Shown piece after piece: positions 38,817 to 47,654 of a stretch of 64,000 bases of DNA. The notes beneath the pieces were generated by a model that saw nothing but the letters and a program-made list of their open reading frames with translations, ran no database searches and had not been told where the DNA came from. Position 1 is the first letter of the stretch; each line of letters starts with the position of its first letter. Both the position numbers and the translations under genes were made by a program. The DNA is from Aphodosoma sp045631465 (lineage in GTDB: Bacteria; Bacteroidota; Bacteroidia; Bacteroidales; Paludibacteraceae), in assembly GCA_045631465.1 (NCBI GenBank), contig JAZQUV010000030.1, forward strand, positions 1 to 64,000. The letters are read 5' to 3'.

Positions 38817-40928
38817 TTATTTTTTTTGAAAACGATACGGACTACGAACCTTTTTGAGCGTCTTATTAATCTCCCCAAGTGCAGTCTTATCATCTTTACC
38901 ATCTTGGTTCTTAAGTTCTGGATACTGTATCCTAGTATGATAAATATTTTGTAATTTAACCTTGAAGATAGATTTCGCCACCTCAACATCCCTAAACGAT
39001 ATAGGCGCATCCTTAAACTGACCATCTGCTATCTGCCCATTCACAACACCCTCTACCAACTTCGATATCGACTCCTCATCATACGATTTCAAACTACGCG
39101 AAGCCGCCTCAACTGCATCCGACATCATCAATATAGCCGTCTCTTTCGTCGCTGGCAGCGGACCAGGATAAGTAAACTTACGCTCATCAATCTCTCTATC
39201 AGGAAACTCATTCTTAAACGAATTGTAGAAATACTTAACCTTGCTACATCCGTGATGCATAGAAATAAACTCTATAATCTGATAAGGCAAATTCCACTTC
39301 TCTGCAATCTTCACGCCCTCTTGAACATGCGAAATAATTATCTGTGCCGCCTCATCATATGGCAAAGCACTCAACGGATTCACCCCTATCTGATTCTCTG
39401 TGTAATACATCGGATTCACCATCTTGCCAAGGTCGTGATAAAGAGCCCCCGTACGCACCAAGAGAGCATTCGCACCCACCTTCTTTGCCACCTCCACTGC
39501 CAAATTGCTCACCTGAAGCACATGCTGAAACGTACCCGGACACTTCTCACTAAATTCCATCAAAAGAGGACTATTGATATTCGACAACTCCACCAACGTA
39601 ACCTCACTCAAAAAACCAAACAACTTCTCGATAATATATATCAAACCATAGGCAAACAACAATGCCACCGAATTGATTGCAAACAAAAGCACCATACCCC
39701 ACTTCACTTCAGCAATATCTGCCCCACGCGCCAACTCCATTGCTACATATGCAACCAAATATGTCGCAAATATCAACAATGCCGATTTCACCAATTGCGA
39801 ACGCGAATTCATATCCTTCAAACTCGAAACCGCCACCATACCCACCACTATCTGCAAGAACACAAACTCTGTCGCATCTGGCACCATCTGTGCCGCCATC
39901 AAAATCGTAATAACATGAACATAAAGTGCCGTACGAGAATCAAAAAACACACGAACAACCAAAGGCAACATCGCAAATGGCACAATATACTCCGACAACT
40001 CAAGATGTTGATTCACCAACCACAACAACGCCAACATTGCCAACACCATAAGCATCATAAACACCACTGCTCTAATCGACTCCAACACCTTCGGCCTAAA
40101 AAGAACAAAATAAGCAATCAACAACACATAGAGCAACACTATCAAAACCACATCTCCCACCATCTGCCAAATATCATCCCCACTATGCAACTCCTCGCCA
40201 TCCATCACTCGCTTCAACGATGTAAGTATCTGATATTTCTCTTCCGAAACCACCTCGCCCCTACCAATAATCTTCTCCCCATGTTGCACCATCCCCGACG
40301 TAAGCATCACGCCATCCACTATAATCTGCATCGCTTGATCGGTCTTCACCCTATCAATCTCTGCATTTGCCGTAATATATTGCTCAAAATTCGACGCCCT
40401 CAACTGATTAATATCAATCCATCCAACCTCACTTGCCCTCGAAATCACATAGTCATACGCCGTTTTCAACGTAAACAAATCATTCGCCAACACCTTTCTC
40501 CCCACTCGATTACCCTCAAGCAACACCACTCTTGTAACACCCAAACGGTCCATCTCTTGCCTATCTTGCAACGATATAACACCAACCTCAAAAATCTCCT
40601 TCAAACGTTCTACCAACCAATCTCGCAAACGCTGATTATCAGAAAGAATATTATTCACCACAATATCATCTCGCTTCGAAACCGAAATATATGGCTCTAG
40701 CTCTGTCAACGCCTTTGCTCGCTCCGCCTCCAATTGTGCATCCGACTTATAGATAGCAAAATCCTTCGGAGCAATAAGTTCATCATAAGTCCATGGTTTG
40801 CCAACCTCGAAATAACGATCAAAATCATCTTCCTGCGGCAACAAAAAATAAGTAGCCACCACTGCCAAAACAAAGCTAATCGCATAAACGACAGACCTAA
40901 CATTCAACGAAACTATTTTACCCTTCAT
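38817..40928 (-). CDS. PgpH-like 7TM-HD phosphohydrolase
   Basis: 703 residues. An N-terminal membrane segment, an extracytoplasmic region with ARAKALTELEPYISVSKRDD-like helices, seven membrane helices (about 270-460), then a cytoplasmic HD domain with the metal-binding pair in GALYHDLGKM (about residue 496) and ISHVQEGVKIAEKW, ISMHHG. This is the 7TMR-HD family; PgpH of Listeria hydrolyses cyclic di-AMP, so that second messenger is the likely substrate. A TATCTTTG box (40974-40981, minus) is 46 bp upstream and probably starts the run down to gldG. Confidence 0.9.
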   Translation of the reverse strand: MKGKIVSLNVRSVVYAISFVLAVVATYFLLPQEDDFDRYFEVGKPWTYDELIAPKDFAIYKSDAQLEAERAKALTELEPYISVSKRDDIVVNNILSDNQRLRDWLVERLKEIFEVGVISLQDRQEMDRLGVTRVVLLEGNRVGRKVLANDLFTLKTAYDYVISRASEVGWIDINQLRASNFEQYITANAEIDRVKTDQAMQIIVDGVMLTSGMVQHGEKIIGRGEVVSEEKYQILTSLKRVMDGEELHSGDDIWQMVGDVVLIVLLYVLLIAYFVLFRPKVLESIRAVVFMMLMVLAMLALLWLVNQHLELSEYIVPFAMLPLVVRVFFDSRTALYVHVITILMAAQMVPDATEFVFLQIVVGMVAVSSLKDMNSRSQLVKSALLIFATYLVAYVAMELARGADIAEVKWGMVLLFAINSVALLFAYGLIYIIEKLFGFLSEVTLVELSNINSPLLMEFSEKCPGTFQHVLQVSNLAVEVAKKVGANALLVRTGALYHDLGKMVNPMYYTENQIGVNPLSALPYDEAAQIIISHVQEGVKIAEKWNLPYQIIEFISMHHGCSKVKYFYNSFKNEFPDREIDERKFTYPGPLPATKETAILMMSDAVEAASRSLKSYDEESISKLVEGVVNGQIADGQFKDAPISFRDVEVAKSIFKVKLQNIYHTRIQYPELKNQDGKDDKTALGEINKTLKKVRSPYRFQKK

Positions 40929-41265
40929 AATGACCTAATTTTCAAAATAAATAGAATACACCATATTAACATGCAAAGATAACACTTTTTTTTCATAACT
41001 CAATCATAAAAAAACATAAAAACAACTATCACCTACACCAACCATAACATCAACATACTATAAATATAGGATAAATATACTATAAATATAGGATAAACAT
41101 ACTATAAACATACTATAAAGCAATCCTCAAACTCCAATCAAACAACATAAAAACCAACACATAACATCTTTTCCCCAATTGCAATCCATAATATCTTGGT
41201 ATTATCAACAAAAATGAGTATCTTTGCAAGTTGAAATATTTTTACACAAACTTTATATCACTATT
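40929..41265. other. Divergent promoter region with a 12-bp period repeat
   Basis: Between pgpH and the 41.3 kb lipoprotein gene. It has a minus-strand -7 box (CAAAGATA, 40974-40981), the AT repeat at 41054-41119, and a plus-strand -7 box TATCTTTG (41219-41226). Confidence 0.75.
41054..41119. repeat. 12-bp period AT repeat (ACTATAAATATA), copy 2
   Basis: Same units as 17843-17910, including an identical beginning CAACATACTATAAATATA. Both tracts are 50-100 bp upstream of a plus-strand -7 box of a lipoprotein gene. Confidence 0.9.
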
Positions 41266-41967
41266 ATGAAAAAATTATTTGGAATATTCTTTGCTATACT
41301 ACTCGTAGCATGTTCTTCAAAAAACAATTCTATCTCTTTGAATGACACCCTTGAAAATCAAGAAAACAACATCACACTCCACTTCGAGGGAGACCTAAAT
41401 TTTTCAAACCCAAACATCAACAAAGAAACAGAAAAAATATTGCGCAACAGCATTATTTCCACTATATTTGGCAGCGACTTCACCAAATTTAGCAACAACA
41501 AACTCCTCAAAGAATATGCTCAATCGTCACTCAACACTTTCATCGAAACTGCCGAGGACTCTGCAAAAAAAATAAAACTATACACAAAAATAGATGGCAA
41601 CATCATCAGTGCCAACAACCAATACGTATCTTTCCGACGCATCATCACCACCAATACTACTACCGATGCCAAAACTCTAATGACAACCTGCAACCACTAC
41701 CTATTCGATGCTCAAACTGGTCGCTATCTAAACGAACGAGATATATTCACACCTCTGCAAATGAACATCATACGTTCGCTTCTTGTCGATCGCGCCAAAG
41801 AAATGGCAAAAGAAAATGAAATAAAAATCGACTTCCAAAGAGTACGCCCTAACGGCAATTTTACCTTGACAGACTCTACTATAACCTACACCTTCAACCC
41901 TTACGAAATTGCACATCCACGAATTGGATATATCGAAATTACAATCAACAACATAAAAACTAATTGA
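41266..41967 (+). CDS. Lipoprotein with DUF3298/RsiV-like domain
   Basis: 233 residues, lipobox LVACSS (Cys16). The C-terminal part (HYLFDAQTGRYLNERDIFT...FTLTDSTITYTFNPYEIAHP...I) has the look of the DUF3298 domain found in RsiV-like proteins. The start at 41266 is preferred: the in-frame codon at 41224 is a TTG within the -7 box. It is seven bp before rnr and likely co-transcribed with it. Role unknown. Confidence 0.75.
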   Translation: MKKLFGIFFAILLVACSSKNNSISLNDTLENQENNITLHFEGDLNFSNPNINKETEKILRNSIISTIFGSDFTKFSNNKLLKEYAQSSLNTFIETAEDSAKKIKLYTKIDGNIISANNQYVSFRRIITTNTTTDAKTLMTTCNHYLFDAQTGRYLNERDIFTPLQMNIIRSLLVDRAKEMAKENEIKIDFQRVRPNGNFTLTDSTITYTFNPYEIAHPRIGYIEITINNIKTN

Positions 41968-41974
41968 AAAAACT

Positions 41975-44137
41975 ATGAAAACAGAAAAAGAGAAAAAACC
42001 AGAAAAACGTCGTTTCACCAAAGAAGCGATTACTCAAGATGTGTTGAACTTTTTCAACGAAAATCCAACTAAACCATTCAACTACAAACAGGTTGCTGCC
42101 GCTTTAGGCTTGAAAAAGTCGGTGATGAAGGAGCGCGTAGTTGATGCCCTATTCGACTTGGAAACTGCGGGCAAAATACAACGCATCAGTGCAGGCAAAT
42201 ACAAAGCCAATATGCGCCGCAAAACTGTAGTTGGGATGCTCGACCGCGAAACTGTGGCTAAAAAAACCTATTTGGTACCAGAAGATGGAGGCGAACGTGT
42301 GTGGATTGCCGAACGCTCGATGGGCTGCGCTCTGAATGGCGACCGAGTAGAGGTGATGCTATTCCCGCGCCGCAAAGGCAAAGAGCAAGAGGGCGAAGTG
42401 ATTACTGTGCTCGAACGCAAAAAAACCGAATTTGTTGGCATACTAGAAGTTAAGCCTTCGTTTGCTTTCCTCAATATCGACAAAAAAACATTAACTCACG
42501 ACATATTCATTCCTCTCGACAAATTGGGTGGAGGCAAGAATGGACAACGCTGTATAGGCAAAATTGTGGAGTGGACCGAAAAGGACAAGAATCCAATTGG
42601 CGAGATTGTGGCTGTGCTTGGCGATGTGGGCAACAACGATGCCGAAATGCATGCTATTTTGGCTGAATTCGGATTGCCATACTCATATCCTCAAGAGGTA
42701 GAAGATGCTGCAAATGAAATATCGGATGTGATTACGGCAGACGAAATTGCACGCCGTCGCGACATGCGCGATGTGGTGACTTTCACAATTGACCCTCGCG
42801 ATGCGAAAGACTTCGACGATGCGTTGTCAATCAAAAAATTGGAGTCAGGACTATGGGAAGTCGGTGTGCATATTGCCGATGTAACTCACTATGTAACACC
42901 TGATTCTATCATAGAAAAAGAGGCTTATAAACGCGCCACTTCTATCTATTTGGTGGATAGAACAATACCTATGTTGCCTGAGCGTTTGTGCAACAACATC
43001 TGCTCGTTGCGCCCAAATGAAGATAAGTTGGCTTATTCGGTTGTATTCCAATTGGATGAGTTTGCTGAGATTAAAGGTTATGAAATCTGCCGCACCATCA
43101 TCAACTCTAATCGCCGATTCACCTACGAAGAGGCACAAGCAATAATTGAGTCGGGCGAAGGCGACTTTGCTACTGAGATGTTGAAATTGAACGAGTTGGC
43201 AAAAATACTGAGAGTAAAAAGATTTGCCAAAGGTGCAATTGCGTTCGACCGCGTAGAGGTGCGATTCGAGATTGACGAAAAGGGCAAACCGCTAAGCGTA
43301 TATTTCAAAGAAGCGAAAGAGGCTAATAAATTGATTGAGGAGTTTATGTTGTTGGCTAACAAAACCGTAGCTGCTCATATCGGCAAACCTAAAGGGGTGA
43401 AAGGTGCAAAAGCGAAACCTAAAACATTCGTATATCGCGTGCACGACGTGCCTAACCCCGACAAATTGGAGAACTTCAGTGCCTTTATCAAACGTTTTGG
43501 ATATAAACTCAAAACTACGGGTAAGAATCAAGAGGTGTCGTCGGCTATCAACAATTTGCTCGACCAAGTGGTGGGCAAACGCGAACAGAATTTGATCGAG
43601 ACTCTTGCTATTCGCTCAATGGCTAAGGCTACTTATACGACTGAGAATATTGGTCACTATGGCTTGGCTTTCGACTACTACTCGCACTTCACTTCGCCTA
43701 TCCGCCGCTATCCGGATATGATGGCGCACAGATTGTTGACTCGATATTTGTTTGAAGAGGGTCGCTCGGTGAATAAAGACGAGTATGAGGAATATTGCGA
43801 GCACTCGTCTGACATGGAGCAATTGGCAGCTTCGGCTGAGAGGGCTTCTATCAAATACAAACAGGTGGAATATATGTCGGACCGCATCGGTCAGGTGTAC
43901 GATGGTGTGATTTCGGGCGTTACGGATTGGGGTATTTATGTCGAGTTGAACGAGAATAAGTGCGAGGGTATGATTCCTATTCGTTGCTTGAGCGACGACT
44001 ACTATGAGTTCGACGAAAAGAACTATTGCATCGTCGGCCGCCACACAGGCAAACGATATCAGTTGGGCGATGAGTTGACTGTGAAAATTGCAAAGACAGA
44101 CCTTGTGAAAAAGCAATTGGATTTTGAGTTGGCATAG
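41975..44137 (+). CDS. rnr: Ribonuclease R
   Basis: 720 residues. N-terminal helix-turn-helix (EAITQDVLNFFNENPTKPFNYKQVAAALG), cold-shock domains, the RNB catalytic domain (TIDPRDAKDFDDALSIKKL with its metal-binding aspartates; HFTSPIRRYPDMMAHRLL) and a C-terminal S1 domain (GQVYDGVISGVTDWGIYVELNENKCEGMI). A 3'-5' exonuclease that degrades structured RNA. The first third uses C-rich codons, the rest G-rich codons. Confidence 0.97.
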   Translation: MKTEKEKKPEKRRFTKEAITQDVLNFFNENPTKPFNYKQVAAALGLKKSVMKERVVDALFDLETAGKIQRISAGKYKANMRRKTVVGMLDRETVAKKTYLVPEDGGERVWIAERSMGCALNGDRVEVMLFPRRKGKEQEGEVITVLERKKTEFVGILEVKPSFAFLNIDKKTLTHDIFIPLDKLGGGKNGQRCIGKIVEWTEKDKNPIGEIVAVLGDVGNNDAEMHAILAEFGLPYSYPQEVEDAANEISDVITADEIARRRDMRDVVTFTIDPRDAKDFDDALSIKKLESGLWEVGVHIADVTHYVTPDSIIEKEAYKRATSIYLVDRTIPMLPERLCNNICSLRPNEDKLAYSVVFQLDEFAEIKGYEICRTIINSNRRFTYEEAQAIIESGEGDFATEMLKLNELAKILRVKRFAKGAIAFDRVEVRFEIDEKGKPLSVYFKEAKEANKLIEEFMLLANKTVAAHIGKPKGVKGAKAKPKTFVYRVHDVPNPDKLENFSAFIKRFGYKLKTTGKNQEVSSAINNLLDQVVGKREQNLIETLAIRSMAKATYTTENIGHYGLAFDYYSHFTSPIRRYPDMMAHRLLTRYLFEEGRSVNKDEYEEYCEHSSDMEQLAASAERASIKYKQVEYMSDRIGQVYDGVISGVTDWGIYVELNENKCEGMIPIRCLSDDYYEFDEKNYCIVGRHTGKRYQLGDELTVKIAKTDLVKKQLDFELA

Positions 44138-44176
44138 TCTTTTATGTGTGTGTATATTTGAAAATAAAACAAAAAT

Positions 44177-44641
44177 ATGAAGTACGAAATTGACATTAAA
44201 GAGAGAGCTGAAAGGGCGAAGGCCTATTTCCAAGATGGTTATAACTGCTCGCAATCGGTGTTTATGGCATATGCCGATTTGTTTGATTTGGATGTGGAAT
44301 TGGCATCGAAGTTTGCATCGAGTTTCGGCGGTGGCATGGGCCGATTGCGTGAAGTGTGTGGTGCATGCACGGGTATGTTTATGGTAGCGTCGATGGCTAT
44401 ACCTGCCGACAACAAAGACGCTGAGGCTAAGAAGGCCAACTATGCTCTTGTGCAACAAGTTGCCGAAGATTTCCGACAAGAGAATGGGTCGATTATTTGC
44501 CGTGAGTTGTTAGGTTTGACATGCAAAAAAGATGACCCTACGCCATCGGCTCGCACACAGGAATATTACAAAAAACGCCCTTGTGGTGAATTGGTATATT
44601 TGGCAGCAGAGATTGTCGGAAAACGCTTGATGGAACTATAA
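44177..44641 (+). CDS. C_GCAxxG_C_C family redox-type protein
   Basis: 154 residues. DGYNCSQSVFMAYADLF, SSFGGGMGRLREVCGACTGMFM, ICRELLGL and KKRPCGELVYLAAEIV give the cysteine pattern that names this family. The function is unknown; an iron-sulfur or metal-binding role is plausible because of the spaced cysteines. Located 39 bp after rnr on the same strand. Confidence 0.9.
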   Translation: MKYEIDIKERAERAKAYFQDGYNCSQSVFMAYADLFDLDVELASKFASSFGGGMGRLREVCGACTGMFMVASMAIPADNKDAEAKKANYALVQQVAEDFRQENGSIICRELLGLTCKKDDPTPSARTQEYYKKRPCGELVYLAAEIVGKRLMEL

Positions 44642-44644
44642 CAC

Positions 44645-44705
44645 AAAAGACAGAAGAACAAAAAATCATAATTTTGTTATTCTGTTATTTTGTCTTTTTA
44701 TACAA
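44645..44705. repeat. Hairpin-forming AGAACAAAA / TTTTGTTATTCT repeat
   Basis: AAAAGACAGAAGAACAAAAA pairs with TTTTGTTATTCTGTTATTTTG, TCTTTTT. A near-relative of the same low-complexity type fills 55020-55085 upstream of a membrane-protein gene. It might terminate transcription before dtd. Confidence 0.7.
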
Positions 44706-44709
44706 AACA

Positions 44710-45162
44710 ATGAGACTTGTTATACAAAGAGTTACACATGCCTCTGTAACTATCGAGGGTGTGTTGAAATCTAAAATAGGTAGTGGATTATTGATTTTGG
44801 TTGGTATCGAAGATGCTGATACCGATGCTGACATAAATTGGTTGGCACAGAAGGTGGTGAATTTGCGAATTTTCGATGATGAAAATGGCGTAATGAACAA
44901 ATCTGTGACTGACATCAATGGCGAAATACTGATAGTTAGTCAATTCACTTTGCATGCTATGACTGCCAAAGGCAATCGTCCTAGCTATATACGTGCCTCG
45001 AAACCCGATTTTGCAATACCTATGTACGAGAAGTTCTGCGCTAAAGTGTCGGAACTATTGGGCAAAGAGGTTAGCACTGGGCAATTTGGCGCAGATATGA
45101 AGGTCGAACTCCTAAATGATGGACCTGTGACAATATTGATTGACTCGCAACGTCGTGAGTAA
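44710..45162 (+). CDS. dtd: D-aminoacyl-tRNA deacylase
   Basis: 150 residues; hydrolyses D-amino acids from mischarged tRNA. MRLVIQRVTHASVTIEG at the start, VSQFTLHAMTAKGNRPSY (with the SQFTL active-site motif), and VSTGQFGADMKVELLNDGPVTI at the end are hallmark sequences. The true start is ATG 44710; upstream codons to 44674 translate the repeat. Confidence 0.97.
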   Translation: MRLVIQRVTHASVTIEGVLKSKIGSGLLILVGIEDADTDADINWLAQKVVNLRIFDDENGVMNKSVTDINGEILIVSQFTLHAMTAKGNRPSYIRASKPDFAIPMYEKFCAKVSELLGKEVSTGQFGADMKVELLNDGPVTILIDSQRRE

Positions 45163-45282
45163 TTTTTTTGAGACAGAAAGACATAATTTTTTTTTAAACA
45201 AAATGGGGTCTTGTTTTTGCTTTGCAAAAACTCGCCTACAAAGACATATTTTAATATCAATAAATTATTAAAAATCTAAAAT

Positions 45283-46164
45283 ATGGAAAAATTAAATCAA
45301 CTTTACAACGAGTATGACTTTAACTTCACTGACGAGAGTATTGCTCAGGCTGTTAAAGAGATTTTGGCTAATAATTTCGACAAGTACAACAACATTGAAG
45401 TGTGGAAACAATGCTTCAACATGATTGACCTCACTTCGCTCAATAGCACCGATACTGAGGATAAAATCGGCGGTATGATGGAGCGCGTGAATGAATTCAA
45501 AGCGAAATATCCTGAGATGCCTAATGTGGCTGCGGTGTGTGTATATCCTGCTTTGGTGCCTGTGACTAAAGCTACATTGGAAACCGAAGGTGTGAATATT
45601 GCAGCTGTTTCAGCTTGTTTCCCTTCTTCACAAACATTTATTGAAGCTAAAATTGCAGAGGTGGCATTGACTGCAGCTGCTGGTGCTAACGAAATTGATG
45701 TGGTTATCTCTGTAGGCAAATTCTTCAGCGGATTCCACACCGAGGTGTATGAAGAATTGCAAGAAATTAAAGATGCTTGTCATGGTGCACATTTGAAAGT
45801 TATTCTCGAAAGCGGTTTGATGCACAACACAAAAGAGATAAAACAAGCATCATTGTTGGCTATGGCTGCTGGTGCCGACTTCATCAAAACTTCGACAGGC
45901 AAAACAGAACGCTCGGCTACATTGGAGGCGGCATATGTTATGTGCCAAGCAATTAAAGAATACTACGAAAAAACAGGTATAAAAATTGGTTTCAAACCTG
46001 CTGGTGGTATCTCTACAACACAAGAGGCAGTGGAATACTACACTATCGTGCGCACAGTGTTGGGCGAAGAGTGGATGTCCAACGAATTGTTCCGCTTTGG
46101 TGCAAGTCGCTTGGCTAACAATTTGCTCACAAGCATCTATGGCACAGAAGTGAAATATTTTTAA
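45283..46164 (+). CDS. deoC: Deoxyribose-phosphate aldolase
   Basis: 293 residues; converts 2-deoxyribose 5-phosphate to glyceraldehyde 3-phosphate and acetaldehyde. The Schiff-base lysine lies in GADFIKTSTGK, and KVILESGLM and GFKPAGGIST are conserved barrel motifs. The length and N-terminal helical region are those of the longer DeoC type. Located 120 bp after dtd with a T-rich gap but no clear terminator. Confidence 0.96.
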   Translation: MEKLNQLYNEYDFNFTDESIAQAVKEILANNFDKYNNIEVWKQCFNMIDLTSLNSTDTEDKIGGMMERVNEFKAKYPEMPNVAAVCVYPALVPVTKATLETEGVNIAAVSACFPSSQTFIEAKIAEVALTAAAGANEIDVVISVGKFFSGFHTEVYEELQEIKDACHGAHLKVILESGLMHNTKEIKQASLLAMAAGADFIKTSTGKTERSATLEAAYVMCQAIKEYYEKTGIKIGFKPAGGISTTQEAVEYYTIVRTVLGEEWMSNELFRFGASRLANNLLTSIYGTEVKYF

Positions 46165-46178
46165 TTAGTCTCTTATTC

Positions 46179-46541
46179 ATGACAAAATATCTTCCTAGTA
46201 TATTGGTATGCACCCTTGTGTTGATTCTCTCGGTTATCAACACAGGGGTTTTACCAAAAACAGATATCCCAAGTGCAGATAAAATTGTGCATACTGCTAT
46301 GTATATCGGCATAACAATGATACTGATGCTAGACCAAACTTCATATATGAAATCAAGCATAACCCAAAAACAGATTGGGTTTACTTTGGTATTCGCTACT
46401 TGTTATGGGGTGTCTATGGAAGGTATACAATCGATACTACCTTGGCGTTCTGGTTCGATATATGACATCATTGCTAACTCGCTTGGGGTAGGACTAGGGG
46501 TAGGACTATTCTTACTGATAAACAAACTAAAACATAAATGA
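46179..46541 (+). CDS. VanZ-family membrane protein
   Basis: 120 residues with four membrane helices: SILVCTLVLILSVINTGVLP, ADKIVHTAMYIGITMILML, then ATCYGVSMEGIQSILPWRSGSIYDIIANSLGVGLGV. The E-x2-Q and S-x2-D-x3-N pattern is typical of VanZ-like proteins. Function unknown outside teicoplanin-resistance clusters. Its stop overlaps the dprA start (ATGA), so the two are coupled. Confidence 0.9.
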   Translation: MTKYLPSILVCTLVLILSVINTGVLPKTDIPSADKIVHTAMYIGITMILMLDQTSYMKSSITQKQIGFTLVFATCYGVSMEGIQSILPWRSGSIYDIIANSLGVGLGVGLFLLINKLKHK

Positions 46542-47650
46542 ATCACGACAAACTTCTATATGATATTGCTCTAACTCAACTCTTTATGGTTGGGCCACGC
46601 ACTGCGCGCACTCTGATTGAGCACTTTGGCTCGGCAGAGGCTATATTCAAAGAAAATCCAGAAATACTACGACAAATAGGCAATGTAGGAGCTTATATAT
46701 CAGATAGTGGTTATCAACAAGAAGCTCTGCGTCGAGCCGAGAAAGAGATTGAATTTATTGTCAAAAACAACATAAAGGTTGCAACATTCGATTCAGTAGA
46801 ATATCCCTATAGATTGAAACAGTGCGCTGACGCACCACAAATCCTCTATCAATACGGCAATTGCGACTTAAATGCTAAGAAGTTTGTTGCCATAATCGGC
46901 ACTCGTAATGCTACAAAATATGGACGAGATTTGACCGATAATCTTGTCAAAACTCTTGCACAATCGAATCCCGATGCTGTGATAATAAGCGGTTTGGCAT
47001 ACGGAATCGACATTGCAGCGCATAAAGCAGCTCTCGAATATGGTTTGCCTACAATCGGTGTGATGGCACATGGTCTCGACCGAATATATCCACATGCCCA
47101 TAGAGAGTATGCCTCGAAAATGATAAAATCGGGAGGGGCAATAGTGACTGAATATCTTTCTAAAACAACACCCGACCCACAAAATTTTGTTCAACGCAAT
47201 CGTATCGTAGCTGGTATGTGCGACGTTACGGTTGTCGTAGAATCGGCAATCAAAGGTGGATCGCTCATAACTGCCAATATTGCTAATGACTACAATCGCG
47301 ATGTGATGGCTTTCCCTGGTCGTGTAGGCGACAAAACATCGGAGGGATGCAACAAACTCATACGCCAACATAAAGCCGAAATTATTACTTCGGCAGAAGA
47401 TTTGATAAACTTGATGGGATGGGCAGTTCCCGAAACTAAAGCCGTACAACAATCTCTATTCAACGAACTAACACCTGAACAACAAGCTGTTGTAGATATC
47501 TTGAAAATAGAACCTCAACACATAAATATCATCAGCACAAACCTCAACCTATCGATACAGAAAACATCGGCACTACTCACCGAAATGGTGTTCGATGAAC
47601 TCATCGACCAACTGCCTGGCGACGTATATTGCTTAAAACTAAAAATATAA
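46538..47650 (+). CDS. dprA: DNA-processing protein DprA
   Basis: 370 residues. N-terminal helix-hairpin-helix-like region, a Rossmann-like fold with AIIGTRNATKYGRDL, IISGLAYGIDIAAHKAALE and FVQRNRIVAGMCDVTVVVESAIKGGSLITA, and a C-terminal winged-helix-like region (LNLSIQKTSALLTEMVFDELI). DprA loads RecA onto incoming single-stranded DNA during transformation and is widespread also in non-competent bacteria. Confidence 0.97.
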   Translation: MNHDKLLYDIALTQLFMVGPRTARTLIEHFGSAEAIFKENPEILRQIGNVGAYISDSGYQQEALRRAEKEIEFIVKNNIKVATFDSVEYPYRLKQCADAPQILYQYGNCDLNAKKFVAIIGTRNATKYGRDLTDNLVKTLAQSNPDAVIISGLAYGIDIAAHKAALEYGLPTIGVMAHGLDRIYPHAHREYASKMIKSGGAIVTEYLSKTTPDPQNFVQRNRIVAGMCDVTVVVESAIKGGSLITANIANDYNRDVMAFPGRVGDKTSEGCNKLIRQHKAEIITSAEDLINLMGWAVPETKAVQQSLFNELTPEQQAVVDILKIEPQHINIISTNLNLSIQKTSALLTEMVFDELIDQLPGDVYCLKLKI

Positions 47651-47654
47651 GAGG

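Noticed and set aside
39252..40700. 482-residue plus-strand frame
   Set aside because: Antisense to the PgpH-like gene; His/Gln/Asn-rich low-complexity translation.
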